Shown here in pieces: positions 31,886 through 64,000 of a stretch of DNA of 64,000 bases (positions are counted from its first letter, which is position 1; every line of letters begins with the position of its first letter). The notes under the pieces were generated by a model. The model was not told where the DNA came from and ran no database searches. It was given only the letters and a program-made list of their open reading frames with translations. The position numbers were made by a program, and so were the translations under genes. The stretch is from positions 496,001-560,000 of the forward strand of contig BAAHQB010000052.1 of assembly GCA_054601695.1 (NCBI GenBank). Reading direction: 5' to 3'. This DNA is from Amorphochlora amoebiformis. Taxonomy: Eukaryota; Cercozoa; Chlorarachniophyceae.

Positions 31886-33575
31886 GTAAATATACATATT
31901 TACAAATGTAAATGCACAAATCATCGAAATACATGAGCAGATATGATATCACCTGTTGCGGGTTCGGCATCACGCTCTGCATCAAAGGATACCCCCCCTG
32001 CATCACCCCCATAGACCTCATTTGACTTTGCATTTGCCCTTGTGGAATCTGATTTGGTATCTGGCTGACTGTGTGTCCTGCTGACTGAATCTGAGCTGTC
32101 GGCTGACTCTGTGCCTGCGTTTGTGTTTGGGGTTGGCCCTGTGGAGCAGTTGTTGTGGTTCTTGCGGCCGAAGACTTGGTTGAAGCCGGTTGTTCTTGCG
32201 CTTGGGGTTGAGAAGTAACTGTACTCACGTGTACCGCGGAAGCTTGGGACTGGGTCTGCTTTTCCTCTTGTTGCTGCGATTCCTCTGGTTTGGCCTTCCG
32301 AGCGTTGCACTTGAAGCAAGACTCCCGGGAACGGTAATTGTGAGCCCCACAAGAACCGCACATCCAGTCTCCGGGCCGAAAGTTATGAGGCAGCCGGGGC
32401 TGAAGGGAGGCCTGTGCCAGAAGAGCCTGCACTTGATAGATATTCGGCTGTGCCATCATAAGCTGCGACACCTGCTGTACTTGGTTCGCCTGCATCTGTT
32501 CAGCCTGTTCCCCCCACAAGATAACAAGTACACGTACTTAAGGGCACATACTCCACTGTCGTAAAGACATCTCAAATGTTCTCACCTGAGAAGGTTTATC
32601 GTTATTACATTTATAGCAAGCTGTGCGACTCTGATAATTGTGAGCCCCGCATTGCCCGCACATCCAGTCTCCCGGCTTGAAATTTGCAGGTAGATATGAA
32701 TGGATCCTACGAGCAAAGTACAGCTAAGCATAATTCAGTGACGATTATGTTCATGCATGTACCCCATCTCAAGTCCCGAGAACTGTCCCATCTGTGGTAC
32801 GAACGCCTTCCTAGCTGTGCAGCTGAAGCAACTTATCTTATCTTTGAAGTTGTGAGCACCACAGCTGGGGCACATCCAGTCCCCAGGACGGATGCCATTT
32901 CGCCCTGAAAGCACAAAACCTCATGACACCCCACTTTCTGCTGTGGGGGTTTAGGGGTTACCTTCGGTTGCAGGCTTCCCACCCCCACACTTGAAACAGT
33001 TGCGCTTACTCCTGCAAAAGTGACGTATCAAATATACAGGCACATCGAAGTGCTGGATGCACACGCACCTATAGTTGTGTGCCCCACAGAGAGGACACAT
33101 CCAATCACCCATTTTGAAATTCGCCGGCGGCTCGCGCGGTGCGGTGCACTTGAAACACTTACTCCGACTTGCAAAGTTATGCGCCTATGAGATAGATTGA
33201 TTGCGATTTGACTATCTCAAGGGATATCCTCTTGGATTGCATTCACCCGGTTGCACATGTATATCTGGTCACCTGGCACATCTTGCAGTACCAATCACCC
33301 GCTCGAAAGTCCTTTTTCGACTCGTTCTTCGTCGGTCGAGTGGTCTCCTCGTGAGACCCATTCGTCTTGGTTTTCGCCCTGCAATATGCAATATGTTCTC
33401 GTCGAATTAAGCACAAAATTTGACTATCATTACGGAAGCTAAGTGTATTTGTATCCTCCTTCACCCCGAAGGTTCGGTCGCATGTATTGACTCGTACATC
33501 ATGAGAATGAGTTGGAAAATTGAAATTTTCATACGCCGTCTCCTTAGTCTTCGACTCCTCTTTCGGTGTACTCAT
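29531..33575 (-). CDS. Protein with five RanBP2-type zinc fingers and Gln-rich C-terminus
   Basis: Nine exons, GT-AG, phase-consistent, about 438 residues: 33575-33535, 33378-33273, 33184-33069, 33011-32962, 32904-32763, 32706-32586, 32504-31953, 29946-29848, 29620-29531 (stop TAA). Five fingers fit W-x-C-x2-C-x3-N-x6-C-x2-C: DWYCKMCQ plus [13 protein letters not shown], then [25 protein letters not shown] repeats with spacers of 15-60 residues. The tail is Gln/Met/Pro-rich and ends QQQQWVPSK. Such fingers bind single-stranded RNA (ZRANB2 type) or ubiquitin. GAHN(Y/F) with conserved Arg/Lys downstream favours RNA binding and a role in splicing or mRNA handling (inference). The first six introns are only 56-156 bp; the seventh is 2.0 kb of TA repeat. 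It is divergent from the stomatin-like gene, with starts 155 bp apart. Confidence 0.9.
30490..30850. repeat. Diverged tandem duplication, about 260-290 bp unit, inside a TA-rich intron
   Basis: GATACAATACAATGTATAAC with TTTATATTGTGTATGCACGT and ACATGTGTTTTAATATATTA recurs as AATATAATACATTGTACAAC, TTTTTATTGTGTATGCATGT and ACATGTGTTTAATATGTCAT further right. It lies in the 2-kb intron (29947-31952) of the zinc-finger gene; the remainder of that intron is TA repeat with no exon seen. Confidence 0.65.
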
Positions 33576-33730
33576 ACTTCACCCCGCACCCCCCCCGCGG
33601 TCTTGGGTCTGCGAAAGCCGCCGAAAAATAATGTAAAGTGTTAGGAGATGCATTTTTTTTCGCCTCAGATTTTTCGCGCAATTTCTCGGGTTGGTCGTTC
33701 GTGGTTGGACGTTGTAAGAGGAGCCCAGAC
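33576..33730. promoter_or_regulatory. Short bidirectional intergenic region
   Basis: These 155 bp separate the start codons of the zinc-finger gene (-) and the stomatin-like gene (+). GC-rich on the left, AT-moderate on the right, no TA array. No recognised core promoter motif. An in-frame upstream ATG at 33638 could extend the stomatin-like protein by 31 residues. Confidence 0.5.
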
Positions 33731-34796
33731 ATGCGTGCGGTGTTAGGCCGAATAAAGAGCACGCGTCGGAGGGTACAACCCTTCCAAACCAGAGGATTCA
33801 TCACTGTGGGCATTGACGGTTCTCATATGCACTTTGGAGTATTCATAGTCCCCCAGGCGGAGGAATGTAAGCCTGCTTCACCATCCACCACCCCACAAAA
33901 AGCATTAAAACCTTATGTTTTCGCTAGGGATGATAGAGCGTTTCGGTCGCTTCCGTTATGCAGCCACTCCAGGGCTTCACTTCGGCATTCCCTTCATCTA
34001 CAAAATAGCCTACAAGCGCAGCCTCAAGGAGACCGCTCTTCCAATCCAACCCCAGACCGCGATCACCAAGGACAATGTGCACGTCGAGCTTGATGGAGCC
34101 GTCTACACCAAGGTGGTCGACGCTTATGAGGCATCGTATGGCATCGAGGATCCAGAGGAAAGCATCACAGTCCTGGCCCAGTCCGCCATGAGGAAACAAG
34201 TGGGTGAGCTCGAGCTGGACGAGCTATTTCTGGAGAGGGAACGCCTCAACTCTGGGATAGCCGAGGCTCTAGACGAGGCTACAAAGACTTGGGGGATACG
34301 TGTGTTCCGATATGAGATTGCGGATATTCACGTGGACGGCAAGATTCGTCAGGCCATGGAGCAGCAGTCGAACGCTGAGCGCATGCGTCGTGCGGAGGTG
34401 CTTGAGTCGGAGGGATATCGACAGAAACTCATCAACCAGTCCGAGGGAGAGCGACAGTCTGAAATCAATATGGCCGAGGGCAAGGCGCAACATACTCTTC
34501 TCCAGGCCGAGGCTGAAGCTAAGAAGACGAGATTGATAGCTTCGGCGGAGGCAGAGCGTATTCGAGTGAGATCGGAGGCCACGGCCGACGGGATTAAAAA
34601 GATAGCGGATGCCTTAACCGAAGACGGCGGCAAGGACGCTATGATCCAGAGGCTAGCTGAGCAGTATCTCTCAGAGCTCTCGGAGATGGCAAAGTCGTCG
34701 AAGATGGTCATCGTACCGGACAAGCCCAATGACGTGCGGGCAGTTATGGCGACAGCGCTGGGGATGTTCGACGGCTTGAAAGCTAAGAAGGATTAG
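33731..34796 (+). CDS. STOML2: Mitochondrial stomatin-like protein 2 (SPFH/band 7 family)
   Basis: Two exons (33731-33866 and 33928-34796) around a 61-bp GT-AG intron; the split Trp codon restores EEWMIERFGRF, the family hallmark. About 334 residues. The first 25 residues are Arg-rich and amphipathic (MRAVLGRIKSTRRRV), fitting a mitochondrial presequence. The SPFH domain runs from about residue 30 to 215 and includes LDGAVYTKVVDAYEASYGIEDPE-type sequence and WGIRVFRYEIADIHV. It is followed by the coiled-coil ERMRRAEVLESEG and AEAEAKKTR region and the C-terminal SKMVIVPDKPNDV block. These proteins scaffold cardiolipin-rich inner-membrane domains and help respiratory complexes and proteases assemble. 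The 5' start at 33731 is chosen for the presequence; 33638 is an in-frame alternative. It is unusually intron-poor for this window. Confidence 0.94.
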
Positions 34797-35072
34797 AAGT
34801 ATATGTCGAGGCTGACGGTGCGTCAGTCAGCTGCGTATGTCCTTGAGAGTTTCGAAGAGTTAATTAAACGCTGGTTAGACCACTGAAAATAATTGTTTTA
34901 TTTACCCACATATGATATAATATATAGGTATCAATATACAATGTAATCAACATGTAACGTATAATATGTATATGTATATATATATATATATATATAACAT
35001 ACATATATATATACATATATATCTAGATATATAAATATAATATACTTGTATATGTATATGTATGTATATGTA

Positions 35073-35112
<40 letters not shown>

Positions 35113-35158
35113 CATGTGTGTGTATATATATTTATACATACACATATATATATATATC

Positions 35159-35189
<31 letters not shown>

Positions 35190-35744
35190 GTGTATATGTG
35201 TGTGTATGTGTAGTTGGGCGTACGTGCATATTTTATCGGTTATACGAAGAAATATGTCTAAGTTATATTAACTTATACAGTGTACATATATGTATTTACT
35301 AGCTTAGACATATATACTATGATATATATAGATATATATATATATATATATATATAAATATATATGTGTCTAGTAATATCTAGATACACTAGTGGAAACA
35401 CACACATACGGATAACTAGAATAACCGTTACTAGTACTAGTAGTAGTAGATAAGTATAGTCTAGATAGTATGTACTAGATGTAAGCGCACCAATGGTTTA
35501 TACTGTCATTTTAATTTTCTAGTTTTTTTACAATAACGTAATATGTATATACACGGTATACAGTAAATTTACACTGAAAGGTTGTATATATAGGTATATT
35601 ATATCTAGAAATTAATAAAGCTCACTACTGGTAAACAGTTACTAAACACATGTACTGCTAGTCTAGCTAGTGTTCGTTGTGATGAACACACCGCTATGAT
35701 AGTTATAACTGTGTTCTAGTACTAGTACGTATAGTCTAGACTAG
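34797..35744. other. Convergent spacer with CTAG-rich patch
   Basis: This lies between the stop codons of the stomatin-like (+) and ABCF (-) genes. The first 100 bp look like 3' UTR; 34915-35370 is TA/TG repeat. About 35290-35750 is rich in CTAG, ACTAGT and TCTAGA words (for example GTTACTAGTACTAGTAGTAG near 35427 and AGTCTAGACTAGCTAGG just before the ABCF stop). No gene recognised. Confidence 0.7.
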
Positions 35745-57987
<22,243 letters not shown>

Positions 57988-57997
57988 CTGTGGTTCG

Positions 57998-58590
57998 GGT
58001 TAAGGTTAGGTTAGGTAGATCAGACTATATTCAGTATGTCGTCCGAGGACCATTGACTCGGTTAGGATTAGGGTTAGGGTTAGGATCGGGTTAGGGTTAG
58101 GGTTGGGTTAGGGTTGGGGTTGGACCCAACCCTAACCCTTACCCAACCCTAACCCTTACTAACCTAACCCTACCCTAAACCTAACTCAAACCTAACCCTA
58201 ATCCAACCCTAACCGTAGCCCAACCCTAACTCTTACCCAACCCAAACCCTGACTCAAGCCTAACCCTAACGCTGACCCTAAACCATAGCCGAACTCTAAC
58301 CCTAACCAAACCCTACCTAACTATAACCCAACCCCTAACCCTAACCAAACCCTAACCCTAACCCAATCCTAACCCTAATCCAACCCTAACCCAAACCCAA
58401 CTCTAACCCTAACCCAACCCAACCCTATCCCAACCCAACCCTAACACCCAACCCCAAGGTTTAGGGTTGGGTTAGGGTTCGGTGAAGGGTTGGATTAGGG
58501 TTAGGGTTGGGTTAGGGTTAGACTCAGGTTTGAGTTAGGGTTAGGGTTGAGTTTGGGCTAGGGTAGGGATTTTGTAGGGTCAGGGTTAGG
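57998..58590. repeat. Telomere-like tract 7
   Basis: TTAGGG-type units on + (58000-58120), then CCCTAA-type (58120-58460), then TTAGGG-type again. The array begins about ten bases from the acceptor of exon 57987-57846 (CTTAACCCGAACCACAG in gene sense). The remainder of the intron, 58600-58900, is TA repeat. Confidence 0.85.
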
Positions 58591-58661
58591 TTTGATGAAG
58601 GTATTATATGTGTAGATATGTATAAATATCATATATAAATATATATATATATATCATATAT

Positions 58662-58768
<107 letters not shown>

Positions 58769-58899
58769 ATTATTTATATATATACATATATAATATATAT
58801 ATATATATATTATATATATATATATGTAAAAATTACATCTATATACAACATATATACACAAATACCCATGCATTGACATACACACATAAATATGCCAAC

Positions 58900-59188
58900 C
58901 TTGGCTCGACAACCGAAACAACTCAACCATCCTGTCACGAACACCCGGCGCAGACGTGGACGTCGACGTCGACGTTGATGGTTTTTTCTTAGATGATTTC
59001 ACCTTTCCCGAGCCTTTTGGGCGGGAGTTTGAAGGGGAAGGGGGAGGGGAAGGCTGGGTCTCTTTCGAGGATTTGCTGGGTGAGGAGGGAATTGGGGGTC
59101 GATTCTTGGCTTGGCGTTGTTTAAGTTTTATGAGTTCGATTCTGTGGATGTATTGAAATTTGTGGGAAATTTGTTTTTTTGAATTCGT

Positions 59189-59260
<72 letters not shown>

Positions 59261-59331
59261 ATATATGTGTGTATAAATATACATTCATAAATATATATGT
59301 ATATATGTGTATATATGTGCATATATTTATA

Positions 59332-59368
<37 letters not shown>

Positions 59369-59491
59369 GTATGTACATGTATATATGTATATATATTATA
59401 TTTATGTATTTATATACATATAAATGTACATGGATATACACGCGCATGTTAATTTATATATGTGTGCATGTATATGTCTGTATATCTATGC

Positions 59492-59523
<32 letters not shown>

Positions 59524-59693
59524 TATACACATATGACATATGTGTGTATCCATTGTTTTGTTCCTGCTAGGTTGGTTTGGTCTTATGGATTCGGGTCAAG
59601 ATTAATTTATACATATATAAATATATATATATATATATATACACATATTATATGTATATATATATATATATTGTATAAATATGTACATATATA

Positions 59694-59768
<75 letters not shown>

Positions 59769-59873
59769 GTATATATCACCGATCAAGCTCCTCAATAAGC
59801 CCATCCAGCGTAACCATCCCGCCCTGGTTACTGGCCTATATTACATGTATTATATGGAAGCGTATAAACATAC

Positions 59874-59907
<34 letters not shown>

Positions 59908-60048
59908 GTATATATGTATATATATATATAGATAATATTATATTAAATGAAAACACATATGTACATATAAAAACATATATAGTACTATATAAATCATACC
60001 CGTATTAGCGGAACCTAAATAATACATTATGTACGTACATCTATATAC

Positions 60049-60081
<33 letters not shown>

Positions 60082-60211
60082 ATATTTATATGTATACATA
60101 TGTATATCTATATATGTATTATATGCGCATACACCAAATAATATCACATAAATATATACATGCAGTATGAATGAAATAATACATAAATATATAAATATAT
60201 ACATATATACA

Positions 60212-60262
<51 letters not shown>

Positions 60263-60380
60263 TATGTGTATACAATACCTGCGTGTTAGAGGCAGCTATA
60301 GAGGTCTTCCTTTCCCGTTCCCCTGAGCCAGCCTTTATGTCATATATAATATATATATATATATTATATATATATGTATG

Positions 60381-60441
<61 letters not shown>

Positions 60442-60509
60442 CTCTTTGTGGTATATATATATATATATATGTGTATATGTATGTATACAATATGCATATG
60501 AATATATAT

Positions 60510-60543
<34 letters not shown>

Positions 60544-60562
60544 GTGCGTGTGTGTACATACA

Positions 60563-60608
<46 letters not shown>

Positions 60609-60613
60609 ATATA

Positions 60614-60657
<44 letters not shown>

Positions 60658-60713
60658 CTTAGATCTGTGCGCAATATAGATATATACTCTTTGTAGTTTT
60701 ATACGTATATAGT

Positions 60714-60762
<49 letters not shown>

Positions 60763-60820
60763 TATATTCTTAAATATGTACACAGTATATATATATATAT
60801 ATATGCTTAAATATGTACAG

Positions 60821-60852
<32 letters not shown>

Positions 60853-61061
60853 GCTTAAATATGTACACAGTATATATTATATGCATATATATATATATAT
60901 ATATGCTTACACACATATATATTTATATCTGAATTACCTCCTGAGTACCGCGCGGAGCGATTTGAAAGGTCGAGGGGGCTAAGGTGGGTTTGGGGGTTGG
61001 GGTTGAAAGCTTTTGGTTCTCTGGGAGGAAGAGCCATGTGTCTCCATCAGACCAGCTTAAC

Positions 61062-61103
<42 letters not shown>

Positions 61104-61168
61104 ATGTATATATATATATATGTATGTATATATATATATATAATATATATCGTGTACGTTGATGCATA

Positions 61169-61231
<63 letters not shown>

Positions 61232-61317
61232 GCATATATATATTATGTTTATGTGTAAATGCATATATATATTATTTTTATGTGTAAATATATATATATA
61301 TATATCTATATATGTAC

Positions 61318-61378
<61 letters not shown>

Positions 61379-61382
61379 AAGT

Positions 61383-61421
<39 letters not shown>

Positions 61422-61486
61422 TGCTGTGGTATACCAACCTTGAATGCAGCATGGGAACCACCTAGGTTACGAATCTGCAAACAGTG

Positions 61487-61543
<57 letters not shown>

Positions 61544-61647
61544 ACACATATGTAAATATGTACATTCATACATGCGTATGTAATTATACATTCATACATA
61601 GATATCCATATATATACATAAATATATTTATTTATATATTCCATATT

Positions 61648-61685
<38 letters not shown>

Positions 61686-61703
61686 TTACATTTTTATACA
61701 TAC

Positions 61704-61746
<43 letters not shown>

Positions 61747-61799
61747 TATATATGTATATATACATGCATATATATGTAGATATATTTATATATACATGT

Positions 61800-61839
<40 letters not shown>

Positions 61840-61925
61840 CATTACATAATGTGTATTGTCTAATGTATATAGTACATATATGTACAGAAATACAAAGTTT
61901 AAATGCATACATACATACGTACATA

Positions 61926-61984
<59 letters not shown>

Positions 61985-62563
61985 GTATATATGGATACAA
62001 ACTTACGCATAAAGACATATGTAAATATATCCTCACATCTCCAGCATAGTCATTATCGTCGCCATCCACAAACATTTTCACCTGCGCTATAACGTTCCCT
62101 ATAGTCATATACGTAGCTTATTTCATCTATACAAATATATATTCGTATATAACAATAATAACGATTATAGCAATAATATATATATATCTATATACGTATG
62201 TGTGTGTGTACATAAATATACGAATATATATATATATATAAATATATATACATATATATATATATATATGTATTACAGTCACACAAACAGACCTCCATTC
62301 GAAGGTAGAGGAGACTTTGGCTCAATCCGAGCCCATGAGACCCCCGCCTGATCCCCAAACATTCGAATTCCTCCATCCAACCCTAATACATACCTCTCGC
62401 CCTAACAAACACATATGCGAGCGTTAAAAAAAACTCTCACAAAGCCATAGATCTCACTCTCTGTCTGTCTCTTGATCTGTTTGTGTCTATCTAATTCTCT
62501 CCCTTTATCCGTCCTCTCTCCTTATGTATATTGTATATATTACATATATGCATATATACATAC

Positions 62564-62594
<31 letters not shown>

Positions 62595-63617
62595 CGTACA
62601 CACACATATATATATATATATATATGCACAAGTATATACACATATATATATATATATATTATATATATATATATATATATATCTAATTCCTCCCTCCTCT
62701 TCTCTCCCACGCTTCCAGCCGCATAAAGAATCTAGACTAACCCCCCTCACCACGCATCCAAAAGGCACACACACACATGTAAGAATCGAAAGCTTTACAT
62801 CCGCCGTCTGCCACACGCCACTCATACGCCTCAGGATCGTCGTCGGGGCTGGGGTAGGTGCGTTGGTCGGTTTGCGCGTAGGCTGGCGCGTAGGCACGGG
62901 TGTTGGAGGCTCTGTTGGGGCTGCCGTCGGTGCTGGCGTCGGGGCTGGAGTTGGGTGATGTGTTGGCGGAGAGGTTGGAGGGGAGGTCCTGCTGGATTCT
63001 GGAGGGTGTATATGCGATTGAAGGGAAGTGATCTCGGACTTGAGGGCGAGGGCGAGGTCGAGGTTGTCCTGGGGATTTAGGATATATAATATTTGTATAT
63101 CTACATATATACATATACATATATATGTATGTATGTACATATATGTATATATAATTTATATATATGTATATATATATATATATGTATACATATCGGTTGA
63201 TAGTTTAAAGGCAGTGAATGATAAGAATAAATCTTTCGCTCATTTTGCATGTTCTATCCTGCCCATAGACATCTTACAACAACACGACTACATTCCTAAC
63301 CCTTTGAAATCCCTCTCCTTCTCTTCTCTCTTCCTCCCTGACCTCCAGAAACGCGCATTCGTACACATGCGTATATGTGTGCATACATACATATGTGTAA
63401 AGCCGTATTTCTACCTCGGTGACGGCCCTAGCCTTCTTGTCGCTCAGCACCTTGATTCTAACCTTGATCCTCTCCCGTACATCCTCCATCTCTGCTTTGA
63501 GCTTGATCGCTGTCTCCAGGTCATCGCGTGAAATGGCCTCAAGCTTTCTTCTCGAAAGTGCCTCCAGTTGTTGTGGCAGGTCTTCCTGTTGAGTCTGGGG
63601 GTCGGGTTGTTCTTGTT
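58900..63617 (-). CDS. Upstream exons with UVR-like motifs, probable N-terminal extension of the ABCF gene
   Basis: Ten putative exons in one open, phase-consistent frame: 63617-63415, 63068-63040, 62998-62799, 62382-62293, 62098-62037, 61474-61435, 61041-60938, 60332-60279, 59835-59780, 59141-58900. The last ends CAA G and joins CC at 57987 to keep the ABCF frame. The first exon reads [20 protein letters not shown] and the second [10 protein letters not shown], both like UVR (UvrB/UvrC-type) helices. Later parts: [68 protein letters not shown], then a Ser/Pro/Lys-rich segment ending [16 protein letters not shown] do not recognise the middle domain. The 41-bp intron 62999-63039 is assumed in order to reconcile two frames; without it exon 63068-62799 reads as a Pro-Thr repeat. 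No start codon: the gene enters from beyond 64000. It could instead be a separate gene. Confidence 0.55.
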
Positions 63618-63805
63618 CTGTGATAAGATTAGTTCTTTAGGAAGTATATTTTAGTGTATGTATATATATACAATATAAATAAATATATATATATATATAT
63701 ATATATGTAAATGTATATGGATATGTAATATATATATATATATATACATGTTTACATTTATGCATTATACATTATTCTTTTATATTATCATATATGTATA
63801 TGTGT

Positions 63806-63863
<58 letters not shown>

Positions 63864-63868
63864 ATATA

Positions 63869-63903
<35 letters not shown>

Positions 63904-64000
63904 GTAATATATATGTATATATATATATAAAGATGTGTATTTGTGTATGTACGTATATACATACGTACATAAATATATTTATACACATTTACATATGTAT
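63618..64000. repeat. TA/TG microsatellite at right edge
   Basis: After the acceptor of exon 63617-63415 (gene sense) the sequence to the window edge is TA with TG/TACG interruptions. No exon seen; it is intron of the upstream part of the minus-strand gene. Confidence 0.7.

Noticed and set aside
33638-33730. Upstream ATG as the start of the stomatin-like protein
   Set aside because: In frame, but the added 31 residues are Phe/Ser-rich and the shorter start gives a typical Arg-rich presequence; kept only as an alternative.
58956-59156. Acidic plus-strand frame starting [11 protein letters not shown]
   Set aside because: Antisense shadow of the Ser/Pro/Lys-rich minus-strand exon 59141-58900.

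Overview
The window is nuclear DNA of an intron-rich, ciliated eukaryote. All protein-coding sequence is broken into short exons (mostly 30-130 bp) joined by GT-AG introns. Introns and spacers are dominated by (TA)n microsatellites, with (TTAGGG)n-like tracts, pyrimidine-rich tracts and a tRNA-like SINE family. A BBSome subunit gene implies cilia or flagella. TTAGGG-type repeats and a long-chain acyl-CoA synthetase with a hydrophobic, then Ser/Ala/Arg-rich N-terminus would fit a flagellate alga with a secondary plastid (for example a stramenopile), but the taxonomy is inference only.

Layout, left to right. (1) 964-5792 (+): C-terminal half of an FAD-dependent DAO-family oxidoreductase. (2) 7114-7368 (-): small BBIP1/BBIP10-like BBSome subunit. 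(3) 7612-27321 (+): long-chain acyl-CoA synthetase, 27 exons assembled in continuous phase over 19.7 kb. (4) 29531-33575 (-): protein with five RanBP2-type zinc fingers and a Q-rich tail, 9 exons. (5) 33731-34796 (+): mitochondrial stomatin-like protein 2, one 61-bp intron. (6) 35745-57987 (-): ABCF-type twin-ATPase protein, 27 exons. Its reading frame continues without a stop into ten more exons (58900-63617) carrying UVR-like motifs; these run off the right edge.

Gene order alternates strictly (+ - + - + -). Two divergent pairs share very short intergenic regions (243 and 155 bp). All three convergent spacers hold a patch rich in CTAG/ACTAGT words.

The most unusual signal is structural. 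Next to many exons lie degenerate partial copies of the exon edge with its splice site: copies of exon starts lie upstream in the preceding intron, copies of exon ends downstream in the following intron, and one copy is inverted. Several other introns consist largely of telomere-like repeats that reach almost to the splice sites. Together these suggest that introns here grow by segmental duplication and microsatellite/telomere-repeat expansion. No bacterial, phage or CRISPR feature was seen. All exon models come from reading splice sites, phases and protein families by eye, without transcript data.
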